A stretch of 64,000 nucleotides of DNA, from the NCBI GenBank assembly GCA_050296515.1, contig JBNKRJ010000105.1, forward strand, positions 1 through 64,000. Direction: 5' to 3'. Position 1 is the first letter of the stretch. Each line of letters starts with the position of its first letter. Below are positions 9,930-18,163 of the stretch, piece after piece. The notes under the pieces are model-generated. The model was not told the origin of the DNA, did not search any database, and saw nothing but the letters and a program-made list of their open reading frames with translations. Source of the stretch: NBLH01 sp050296515. GTDB lineage: Bacteria > Bacteroidota > Bacteroidia > Bacteroidales > NBLH01. Made by a program: the position numbers and the translations under genes.

Positions 9930-11793
9930 ATGAAATTCTTTATCCTAAGTCTTTTACTTTTGGTTTTGCTGATGGGATGTAGGAATGAAACTGAAGTAAT
10001 TGAAAACCCGGTTAAAACCTTCTGCAATCCCATCAACATAAATTATCGGTTTTGTCTTGATAAACCATCCAGAAGAGAAGCTGCTGATCCGACAGTTATT
10101 TTGTTTCAAGATAAATATTTGCTATTTACTTCTAAATCAGGAGGATATTGGTGCTCGGATGACTTGTTGGAATGGGATTTTATTGAGACAAATGAAATCC
10201 CGATTGAAGATTATGCTCCAACGGCAATTGTTTTGGAAGATACAGTATATTTTATGGCCTCTTCTTATGAAAAAAACACCATTTATAAATCTGCTGACCC
10301 ATTAAGTGGAAAATGGCAAATTGCATTGGATTCATTGGAAATCCCAACATGAGATCCTGCTTTTTTTCAGGATGAGGATAATCGATTGTATTTATATTGG
10401 GGCTGTTCGAATGAAAATCCGATTTATGGTGTGGAATTGGATTACAAGAATAATTTTTCGTTTATTGGAGAACCAAAAGAACTAATTCATGCCAACCCTT
10501 CAGAACATGGCTGGGAGGTTCCGGGGGATTACAACACAAGAAAAGAGACCAATCCATGGATTGAAGGTGCCTGGATAAATAAGTACAAAGACAAATATTA
10601 TCTTCAATATTCCGGACCCGGGACTGAGTTTAAAAGTTATTCGGATGGAGTATACATTGCTGATAACCCATTAGGACCTTATACAATTCAACAACATAAT
10701 CCATTTGCATACAAGCCGGAAGGTTTTGCAGCAGGGGCAGGGCATGGAAGCACATTTAAGGATAAATCCGGCAATTACTGGCACATTGGAACAGCCACCA
10801 TTTCGATAAAACATATGTTTGAAAGGAGACTGATGTTATTCCCGACTCGACAAGGATGGAATCATGCATGCTTCCACCAGATTTGCTGATTATCCTCTTC
10901 AAATGCCAGATGGAAAGGCAAATACATTTGAAGACTATTTCCCGGGATGGATGCTACTCTCCTATAATAAAAAGGTGGAAGTCTCTTCGTCAATAGATAC
11001 TTTATTATCAAAAAATATTACGGATGAAACCCTCATAGAGGGATTTATATAGAATTTAATCACTTTACAAAAGAGTATGTTTAACCTTGCAAAGCTCATG
11101 AACTCCATATAAATAGTTTAAGAAAAGTGAATAAATTTCAACAACTTAACTAAAGTTTAAACAAGTGAAAACATAAGAACCTACTGGGCGGCACAAAGTG
11201 GCGACAGTAGTGAATTCGTAATCATTGACTTAGGTGAAAATTATGATGTTTACGCTGTTCAGGTAAATTTTGCAGAGCACCATACTGAGATTTACGGAAG
11301 GCAAGCAGGACTCAGGCATCGATATATTCTGGAGACTTCATATGACGGCAAAACCTGGTCTGTTTTGAGTGAAAAATCACGGAATGCAACGGATAATGTT
11401 CATGTTTATAGTCAATTAAGAGAAAAAGTAAATTGCAGGTATGTAAGAATAAAAAATAGGGAAGTACCAGGTGGTAATTTTGCACTCAGTGGGTTACGTG
11501 TGTTTGGCAAAGGAAATGGGAAAATACCAAACGTTCTTGAGAATTTTACGGTAAAAAGGAATCAGGATGATAAACGAAGTGTTCATTTAAATTGGAAACG
11601 GTCAACAGGTGCAACTGGTTATAATATCTGCTATGGCACAAATAAAAATAAGCTATACCAACATTATACTGTTTACTCAGATACTTCGCTCGAAATAAAT
11701 AGCCTCAATGTTAACCAAGCGTATTATTTTGCTATTGATGGATTTAATGAGAATGGCATTTCTCAAAAAAGTCCTGTAGTGATTGGTGATTGA
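9930..11793 (+). pseudogene. Broken GH43 arabinofuranosidase-like gene with F5/8C and FN3-like domains
   Basis: The gene would encode a lipoprotein (MKFFILSLLLLVLLMGC) with a GH43 propeller, an F5/8-type-C carbohydrate-binding domain and a C-terminal FN3-like domain. Three lesions are visible. First, TGA at 10350-10352 replaces the Trp of the expected T-W-D-P-A-F-F motif, just before the catalytic pKa-modulating Asp; the frame continues cleanly afterwards. Second, the frame shifts near 10850, between LFPT and KDGIMHASTRFADYP. Third, 141 bases are inserted near 11026-11167 inside the F5/8C domain (NITDE on the left, NIRTYWAAQSGD on the right), introducing TAG at 11050. Other catalytic residues remain: Asp in READPTV and Glu in PWIEGAW. 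In an intact locus it would remove L-arabinofuranose from xyloglucan (family knowledge plus context). Confidence 0.88.
11025..11170 (+). repeat. TGAAACCCTCAT repeat, copy 1, inserted in GH43
   Basis: The segment starts TGAAACCCTCATAGAGGG and ends TTTAAACAAGTGAAA. Its right ~100 bases match 27890-27994 closely, including CTCATGAACTCCATATAAAT in near-identical form. TGAAA stands at both edges and may be a 5-base target duplication or part of the element, since other copies also begin with TGAAA. Reading across it joins the split F5/8C domain of the GH43 pseudogene, so it is a real insertion. No ORF is present; it must be moved in trans if mobile. Confidence 0.75.
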
Positions 11794-11883
11794 TTTAATT
11801 CATTTTTCTTTTAATGTGCAGAAATGCAGGCGTTTGTTGGTGTTGAGGTTGATAGGTTTACATTCTATCATGAATCATTAACA

Positions 11884-11922
11884 TAACAGACATACCTGTC
11901 GTCTGTTACCAATATACCTTTG
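11884..11922 (+). promoter_or_regulatory. Inverted repeat and -7 element upstream of GH31
   Basis: TAACAGAC at 11884-11891 is perfectly inverted by GTCTGTTA at 11901-11908, with nine bases between. Seven bases downstream, TACCTTTG at 11915-11922 matches the Bacteroidota -7 consensus TAnnTTTG. The GH31 start follows at 11961. The palindrome covers the expected -33 region, so it could be an operator. The binding protein is unknown. Confidence 0.45.
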
Positions 11923-11960
11923 TTTTTACCTAATTAGTAACCCAAAAAAATATTGGAGAA

Positions 11961-14348
11961 ATGAATATTTTAAAGAAATCAATTGCTGGCGTGTTAAGTA
12001 TTTTATTTTTTACGAATACTATACATGCCCAAATACAAAATACAGGGATGTTGAATGAGCCTGTAGACATTAGTGCAGATTTTTCTAGTTTTAAGAATAC
12101 CTATTATTTTGCCGATGAATTGGCGAGTTTTAATCCTAAAACAGGGAGTGGAGAGGTTATTTATAAGCGATATGAATTTGTTACAAGATTGGCTTTCAAT
12201 AATATGCTTTCTGTTTTGAAACCAGTAAATCCTAATGAATTTCCAACTGTTGAATACGAAGCTTCTCCGAAATTGCCATTTTCTATTGAGTTTGTTAGTC
12301 CGAAAACAATTAGGTTAAGAATGCAATCCGGATTGGAAGTTGGAAAAGAAGAGCCATCCTTAATGTTAGTAAACGGCAAAGCACCGAAAGATGATAGTTG
12401 GAACTATTCATTTGAGAATGGTCAGCATATTTATAAAAGCGAATTCGGGAAGGTTGTTGTTTCTGTTAAGCCCTGGAGAGTTGCGTTTTATGATGCAAAT
12501 GGTAAATTGCTAACGCAAACCAATCATCATGTTGATAATGTGGAAGCCACATATACTCCAATTATGCCTTTTGCTTTTGTCAGAAGAGCAAATGATTATT
12601 CCCGAAGTTATAATGCCGCTTTTTCCTTAGAACCGGGTGAAAAATTATTTGGTTGCGGAGAATCTTACACCGAATTTAATAAAAGAGGGCAAAGGGTGGT
12701 TTTATGCACGGATGATGCAAACGGAATCCAAAACGAAACCATGTACAAACCCATTCCGTTTTTCCTAAGTAGCAGGGGATACGGAATGTTCATGCATACA
12801 ACAACTCCCATCACCTGTGATTTTGGAAAATACTTTAGCGGAGTTAACTCCCTGATGATTGGTGATGAATCGTTGGATTTATTCATTTTTCTGGGGGAAC
12901 CAAAGGATATTCTAGATGAATACACAAATCTTACAGGAAAAGCTGCAATGCCTCCGCTTTGGTCATTTGGGTTTTGGATGAGCCGAATCACCTATTTTTC
13001 AGAAAAAGAAGGCAGAGAAGTTGCTAAAAAGCTGCGCGACAATAAAATACCTTGTGATGTTATCCATTTTGATACCGGATGGTTCGAAACGGACTGGCAG
13101 TGCGATTACCAGTTCTCCAAATCAAGGTTTGAGGATCCGGCGAAAATGATAAAAGATTTAAAAAAGCAGGGATTTGAAATTAGTTTATGGCAATTGCCCT
13201 ACTTTGTGCCTAAAAACGTACTTTTTAAAGAAATTATAGACAAAGGATTATTTGTAAAAAATCCCAAAGGTAATTTAACCTACGAGGATGCAGTGCTTGA
13301 TTTCTCTAATCCAAAAACAGTTGAATGGTACCAGGATAAAATCGGAGGACTTCTTAAACTTGGAGTGGGGGCCATAAAAGTCGATTTTGGCGAAGCAGCT
13401 CCTTATAATGGAATTTACGCATCGGGGAAAACCGGATTTTATGAGCATAATTTATATCCATTACGATATAATAAGGCAGTGGCTGAAATAACAAAAGAAC
13501 TTAAAGGTGAGCAGATTATGTGGGCCCGTAGTTCATGGGCTGGTAGCCAGCGATATCCGGTGCATTGGGGTGGCGATCCTGCCAATACAAATTCTGCCAT
13601 GGCTTCAACTCTCAGAGGGGGCCTATCGATTGGTCTTAGCGGTTTCTCTTTCTGGAGCCATGATATTGGCGGGTTTGTGTTAAAAACACCGGAAGATATT
13701 TACCGACGATGGACACCCTTTGGAATGTTAACTTCGCATGTCAGGAGCCACGGAGCACCACCAACTGAACCATGGGAATACGGTAAATCATTTATGGATG
13801 CCTTTCGAAAAGCGGCAAACATGAGGTATGAGTTAATGCCATATATCTATGCTCAGGCGAAAAAATGTACTCAGACTGGTCTGCCAATGATGAGGGCACT
13901 GTTTATTGAATTTCCCAACGATCCGGGATCCTGGTTAATCGATAATGAATATTTATTTGGTTCGGATATTTTGGTGGCTCCATTGTTTGATGACGAAAAA
14001 GAAAGGGATGTGTATCTTCCTACAGGAATTTGGATTGATTATCAAACTGGTAAAAGCTATAAAGGTGGATGGCACAAAATTGAGGCAGGTGAAATACCGA
14101 TTGTAATGCTGGTCAGGGATGGAAGTATTATACCTAAAATAAAACTGGCACAATCAACCAAACAAATGGATTGGACTGAATTACAATTAAAACCGTTTCT
14201 TTCTGAAACAAATAGTGCTAAGGGGTTTGTTTGTTTACCATCAGACAATATTTTAAGAGAAATTGAAATGAAAAATACAAATGGGGAGTTGGTCATTGAA
14301 AAAAAAGAAACCAACCCTCATATAAAGATGCTTATTGTTAATGATTAA
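11961..14348 (+). CDS. GH31 alpha-xylosidase, secreted
   Basis: A 795-residue enzyme with a Sec signal peptide (ending TIHAQ). An N-terminal beta-sandwich is followed by the (beta/alpha)8 barrel. The nucleophile Asp475 lies in GAIKVDFGEAAPY; the K-x-D-F-G-E form is characteristic of alpha-xylosidases such as YicI, rather than the W-x-D-M-N-E of alpha-glucosidases. Acid/base Asp539 is in HWGGDPANT. SFGFWMSR and HDIGGF motifs are also present. Length matches YicI-type enzymes, though the C-terminal DUF5110 is short or absent. It releases alpha-1,6-xylose from the non-reducing end of xyloglucan oligosaccharides (family knowledge). Its own promoter candidate lies just upstream (11884-11922), so it may be expressed despite the broken GH43. 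Confidence 0.92.
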   Translation: MNILKKSIAGVLSILFFTNTIHAQIQNTGMLNEPVDISADFSSFKNTYYFADELASFNPKTGSGEVIYKRYEFVTRLAFNNMLSVLKPVNPNEFPTVEYEASPKLPFSIEFVSPKTIRLRMQSGLEVGKEEPSLMLVNGKAPKDDSWNYSFENGQHIYKSEFGKVVVSVKPWRVAFYDANGKLLTQTNHHVDNVEATYTPIMPFAFVRRANDYSRSYNAAFSLEPGEKLFGCGESYTEFNKRGQRVVLCTDDANGIQNETMYKPIPFFLSSRGYGMFMHTTTPITCDFGKYFSGVNSLMIGDESLDLFIFLGEPKDILDEYTNLTGKAAMPPLWSFGFWMSRITYFSEKEGREVAKKLRDNKIPCDVIHFDTGWFETDWQCDYQFSKSRFEDPAKMIKDLKKQGFEISLWQLPYFVPKNVLFKEIIDKGLFVKNPKGNLTYEDAVLDFSNPKTVEWYQDKIGGLLKLGVGAIKVDFGEAAPYNGIYASGKTGFYEHNLYPLRYNKAVAEITKELKGEQIMWARSSWAGSQRYPVHWGGDPANTNSAMASTLRGGLSIGLSGFSFWSHDIGGFVLKTPEDIYRRWTPFGMLTSHVRSHGAPPTEPWEYGKSFMDAFRKAANMRYELMPYIYAQAKKCTQTGLPMMRALFIEFPNDPGSWLIDNEYLFGSDILVAPLFDDEKERDVYLPTGIWIDYQTGKSYKGGWHKIEAGEIPIVMLVRDGSIIPKIKLAQSTKQMDWTELQLKPFLSETNSAKGFVCLPSDNILREIEMKNTNGELVIEKKETNPHIKMLIVND

Positions 14349-14365
14349 TTAGTAAGATTCTAAGG

Positions 14366-14459
14366 TAGTTTATATCAATTGCAAATTAATTTTACTCGCT
14401 TCGCTTATGAAGGTAAACAAATTGATTTTCAGAACGTAGCCTCAAATTGGTGTAAACTA
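14366..14459. repeat. TAGTTTA-ended palindromic repeat, copy 1 (94 bp)
   Basis: The edges are inverted: TAGTTTATATCAATT on the left and AAATTGGTGTAAACTA on the right, ending in TA on both sides. The inside contains GCAAATTAATTTTACT, CGCTTCGCT and AAACAAATTGATTTT, which recur at 38859-38974 and 59533-59719. It sits directly after GH31. No ORF. Confidence 0.6.
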
Positions 14460-14487
14460 TCTAATAAACATATTAATTAGTTTTCTT

Positions 14488-14524
14488 AGGGAAAGTCCAC
14501 TTGTAGTGGATCCTTCCCTTTTTT
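14488..14524 (+). terminator. Intrinsic terminator between GH31 and GH3
   Basis: AGGGAAAGTCCAC pairs with GTGGATCCTTCCCT around a five-base loop, and a run of six T follows (14519-14524). This is a standard Rho-independent terminator 22 bases before the GH3 start, so GH3 would need read-through or its own promoter. Confidence 0.65.
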
Positions 14525-14545
14525 CAAAAATTATCTTTTGGGACA

Positions 14546-16690
14546 ATGAGAAAATATTCAGTCATTATTCTATTTGTTTTTAGTTTTCTCCTGAATAACA
14601 TAATTTTTGCGCAAAACCATCCTTTCAACAACCCAAATCTGGATACAGAGAAGCGAATTGATAACCTTCTATCATTAATGACATTACAGGAAAAAGTAGC
14701 CTGTTTAGGGACAAATCCTTCTGTTCCCAGGCTAGGGGTGAAAGGAACTGGTCATGTAGAGGGATTGCATGGACTGGCGATGGGCAAACCCGGCGACTGG
14801 GGAAAGAATCACCCTGTTCCAACAACGACTTTTCCGCAATCTATTGGAATGGGACAAACATGGGATACAACATCTATGCGATTACTTGGAGAAACGGAGG
14901 CCTACGAAGTAAGATATTTGTTTCAATCGCCTGAATACCAAAGAGGTGGTCTTGTTGTTCGTGCACCCAATGCTGATCTGGGAAGAGATCCTCGATGGGG
15001 CAGGACCGAGGAATGTTACGGAGAAGATCCTTTTTTTAACGGAAAAATGGCAGCCGCATTAATTCGGGGCCTTCAGGGAAATCATCCAAAATATTGGAAA
15101 GTTGCGTCTTTAATGAAGCATTTTCTTGCTAATAGCAACGAAGATACAAGGACATTTTCATCCTCGAACTTTGATGAACGCTTGTTGCGGGAATATTACG
15201 CTTTGCCATTTCAAATGGGTGTTCAGGAAGGAGGCTCCAGAGCTTATATGGCTGCCTATAACAAAGTGAATGAAGTCCCCATGATGGTGAATCCTTTATT
15301 AAGAGAACTGACCATAAAAGAGTGGGGACAGAACGGGATAATCTGTACAGATGGTGGGGCATTAAAGTTGTTAATCTCTCATCATAAATACTATAGCTCA
15401 TTGGAAATGGGGGCTGCCATGGCAGTGAAATACGGAATCAATCAGTTTTTAGATAAATACAATGAAGCAATTAAAAGGGCCTTGGAAATGAAAATCATTT
15501 CTGAGAAGGACATAGATGATGTTTTAAGAGGTGTTTTCAGGGTGATGATAAAGCTGGGAATGTTTGATGCGGAGGAATTGAACCCTTATACAAAAATTGG
15601 AAAGGACAATGAACCAGAACCATGGAAATTGGAAAAAAATAAGAAAATTGTCAGGGAAGTCACTCAAAAATCGATTGTTTTATTAAAAAATGAGGCTTTA
15701 ACATTACCAATTGATCGAAAAAAGGTCAAATCAATTGTGGTTATTGGAGGACTGGCGAATGATGTATTATGTGATTGGTATAGCGGTTCACCTCCCTATA
15801 AAATTACCCCACTTGAAGGCATTAAGAAAAAAGCAGGAAAGGAAGTCTCAGTTGCTTATTTTCCTGATTCGAAACTTCAGGAAGCTCTTAAAGCTGCTAA
15901 AAATGCTGATTTAGTAGTCGCTTTTGGAGGAAATCATCCAACCGGTGATGCAGGGTGGGCAAAAGTGACAAGGCCAAGCTATGGAAAAGAGTCCGTTGAT
16001 CGAAAAACATTGAACATGGAAGATGAAGAATGGATTAAAAAGGTTTACGAAGTAAATCAGAATACAGTTTTGGTTTTGGTGAGTAGTTTTCCATATGCAA
16101 TCAATTGGTCACAACACAATTTACCAGCAATTGTGCAAACGGCGCATAATAGCCAGGAACTTGGCAATGCTTTGGCAGATGTGTTATTTGGCGATTATAA
16201 TCCGGCAGGAAGACTGGTTCAAACCTGGCCTATTTCGGATTCTCTTCTTCTTCCACTTTTGGATTACAATATCAGGAACGGAAATACTTATTTGTATGGT
16301 AAAAATAAACCACTTTATCCTTTTGGTTATGGCTTAAGTTATACGGAATTTGAATATTCAAATCTTGAGATTAATTATGGTAAGGACAGGGCTATAGTAA
16401 GTTTTGATGTCAAAAATATTGGAAAATATGATGGTGATGAGGTGGCCCAGGTTTATGTTTCTCATATTGGGTCATTGGTAGAACGACCTATAAAAGAACT
16501 AAAGGGTTTTTCAAGATTTTATGTGAAAGACGGAGAGAGCATTAAAGTGAATATTCCCATAGAATATAAGTATTTAAAATATTGGGACAATGAGTTGAAA
16601 AAGTATATTCTTGAAAAAGATAAAATAGTAGTAAAAGTAGGAGCTTCTTCGGAAGACATCAGGCTAAAAGGTAGTTTCATTATTGATTAA
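14546..16690 (+). CDS. GH3 beta-glucosidase (or beta-xylosidase), secreted
   Basis: A 714-residue protein with signal peptide MRKYSVIILFVFSFLLNNIIFAQ. The GH3 barrel carries DLGRDPRWGRTEECYGEDP, MKHFLANS for substrate binding, and the nucleophile Asp269 in GIICTDGGAL. The alpha/beta sandwich domain (AFGGNHPTGDAGWAKVTRPSYG region) and a C-terminal FN3-like domain (YPFGYGLSYTEF through RPIKELKGF) follow. The domain set is complete. Xyloglucan loci normally carry GH3 enzymes that remove unbranched glucose from the non-reducing end; that is the inferred role. Beta-xylosidase activity cannot be excluded from sequence, since the nucleophile context is GIICTDGGAL rather than the more common V-x-S-D-W. 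Confidence 0.88.
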   Translation: MRKYSVIILFVFSFLLNNIIFAQNHPFNNPNLDTEKRIDNLLSLMTLQEKVACLGTNPSVPRLGVKGTGHVEGLHGLAMGKPGDWGKNHPVPTTTFPQSIGMGQTWDTTSMRLLGETEAYEVRYLFQSPEYQRGGLVVRAPNADLGRDPRWGRTEECYGEDPFFNGKMAAALIRGLQGNHPKYWKVASLMKHFLANSNEDTRTFSSSNFDERLLREYYALPFQMGVQEGGSRAYMAAYNKVNEVPMMVNPLLRELTIKEWGQNGIICTDGGALKLLISHHKYYSSLEMGAAMAVKYGINQFLDKYNEAIKRALEMKIISEKDIDDVLRGVFRVMIKLGMFDAEELNPYTKIGKDNEPEPWKLEKNKKIVREVTQKSIVLLKNEALTLPIDRKKVKSIVVIGGLANDVLCDWYSGSPPYKITPLEGIKKKAGKEVSVAYFPDSKLQEALKAAKNADLVVAFGGNHPTGDAGWAKVTRPSYGKESVDRKTLNMEDEEWIKKVYEVNQNTVLVLVSSFPYAINWSQHNLPAIVQTAHNSQELGNALADVLFGDYNPAGRLVQTWPISDSLLLPLLDYNIRNGNTYLYGKNKPLYPFGYGLSYTEFEYSNLEINYGKDRAIVSFDVKNIGKYDGDEVAQVYVSHIGSLVERPIKELKGFSRFYVKDGESIKVNIPIEYKYLKYWDNELKKYILEKDKIVVKVGASSEDIRLKGSFIID

Positions 16691-16770
16691 CCATTTTCTG
16701 AAAAAATTTGAAATATAAAAACGCAGGAAGATGTATGAGATGTTATATTGTTGATAATTAGTGTTTTATA

Positions 16771-17009
16771 TTGTGCGGATATGCGGCTATGCGGCGTTTA
16801 TCTTTAACAGGTGATGACTTAAACCTGCATTTTGCATCTCGTGCTTACTATCTGGAATATGTTACCAGCAAGGCAAAAGAGAATGGTTTGATTCCTTTTT
16901 ACTGGGACGCTGGCTTCACAGGCGATAAAGGTACAGGGATCTTTGATAGGAGTAATCTCACAATATCTGTCAACAAGCATTGAATGCTTTGATTAATGGT
17001 GCTAATTAA
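16771..17009 (+). pseudogene. 3' remnant of a GH5 endo-xyloglucanase-like gene
   Basis: Only the end of a GH5 gene is left. The readable part begins near GYAAMRRLSLTGDDL and includes SRAYYLEYVTSKAKENG, FYWDAG and GTGIFDRSN. These match the end of Bacteroidota GH5 cellulase/xyloglucanases, in which a G-E-[FY]-G/A-A-x-R-R nucleophile motif precedes L-H-L-A-S-R-A-Y-Y. The frame breaks near 16970: frame 1 stops at 16981, while another frame reads QQALNALINGAN to a TAA at 17007-17009, the expected C-terminus. The catalytic barrel is gone. Location between GH3 and the second HTCS fits a former xyloglucan endo-enzyme (inference). Confidence 0.72.
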
Positions 17010-17123
17010 TAGTAATTCAATCATATCCATTAAGCTGATCTGCATATAAAGTATGGGTATTCAATAAAATAATACCTAGTCCAAAAGCTACAGCAGCAGG
17101 ACGGAGAAATATGAAAATATGCT

Positions 17124-17759
17124 TCAATTTTTGATTTCCCGGGCAATTATTTCAGCTATTTTTCTTGCACCTTGCTCGTTTGGATGAATACTGTCGGGAA
17201 AATTGGCAGCTTGATCCATCATTTGATGATACAAATCAATAACTGGCAGATTGTTTTCTTTAGCAACTTCTTTTACAACTGGAATAACACCATTTACAAC
17301 AGTTGAATCATTAATGCCCCATCTTGTTTTAAAAACAGGAACTGGTAGGCACAAATAAATTTTAGGTTTACTTGAAATTGTAATTAAGGTATCAATAAGC
17401 TCCTGATAATCGTCTTTATAGCTTTTTGCATCCCAATTTTGTGGTTTTGTATCATTAGTACCAAGCTTTATTACAATAATATCCGGTTCAAATTCAAAAA
17501 CATTCGAAAATTCTTTGCAAATCCAATAGGGGAAATCACCTTTCTTTTGCAAGGTAGTTGCACTTCGGCCCAGGTTTAAAACATTGAAATTTGGTCCTAA
17601 AATACTGTCAAGAACAACCGGATAGCTGGCTTTGCTTTGCTGGGCTAATCCATATCCTTCTGTTATACTATCACCAATGCAAGCAACTTTTGAAATATGT
17701 TTTGTACAGGAAACTGAAAAAATCAGGAAGGTGAATAAAATTATGTGCTTAGTTCTCAT
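17124..17759 (-). CDS. SGNH/GDSL-family esterase lipoprotein
   Basis: A 211-residue lipoprotein (MRTKHIILFTFLIFSVSC). All SGNH blocks are visible: IGDSITEGYG with Ser31, the block II Gly in NLGRSATT, block III in KLGTND, and DSIHPNEQG with the Asp-x-x-His pair. The length is normal for a single-domain SGNH hydrolase. It resembles the acetylesterase/sialate-esterase/TesA-like group; in this locus deacetylation of xyloglucan side chains is a reasonable guess. It is the only minus-strand gene of the locus and diverges from the second HTCS, so it probably has its own promoter. The precise ester is not readable. Confidence 0.82.
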   Translation of the reverse strand: MRTKHIILFTFLIFSVSCTKHISKVACIGDSITEGYGLAQQSKASYPVVLDSILGPNFNVLNLGRSATTLQKKGDFPYWICKEFSNVFEFEPDIIVIKLGTNDTKPQNWDAKSYKDDYQELIDTLITISSKPKIYLCLPVPVFKTRWGINDSTVVNGVIPVVKEVAKENNLPVIDLYHQMMDQAANFPDSIHPNEQGARKIAEIIAREIKN

Positions 17760-18163
17760 CTATTTTGTTTTAATTATAGTAATGTAAAGCTAGTTCATAT
17801 TTGATTATTTGACAGTATTATTTGTTCATAATTGATGTTTGTGATGTTAAATTAACAAGTGGCTTATATTATGAAAAGCTTATGAAACTTGCTTTTGGTG
17901 AAATAATCAACTATTAAAACAAGAGAATTTATTTGAAATGGAAGAATGAAGTTATCAGTATTTTTTAGATATTTTTGTTATTTCCTGGCTTTCAGATGGT
18001 TGCAGGAGCGGGGCAGAATATTTTTTATAAATGAAGCAACAAGAAGTAATGATGTAGCATCTAATCAAATGATTGTGTGATAATTCAAGCGTTTAATTAA
18101 TCGTATTTTAGCTGTGAGTTGTTGAGCTTTCTAAATTTGACTTTTATTATTTTACTTTGTAAC
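17760..18163. other. Divergent intergenic region, SGNH esterase / HTCS
   Basis: This AT-rich stretch separates two divergent genes and must hold both promoters. No convincing TAnnTTTG box with a spaced TTG partner, hairpin or repeat was found on either strand. A TAGCTTTA match on the minus strand, about 30 bases before the esterase start, is a weak -7 candidate. Confidence 0.4.

Noticed and set aside
10350..10352. TGA in GH43 as a recoded or selenocysteine codon
   Set aside because: The family has Trp here, no selenocysteine hairpin is apparent, and the same gene has a frameshift and an insertion.
14546..16690. GH3 as a broken gene because of the terminator just upstream
   Set aside because: The frame is intact with a signal peptide and all catalytic parts, so only its promoter is in doubt.
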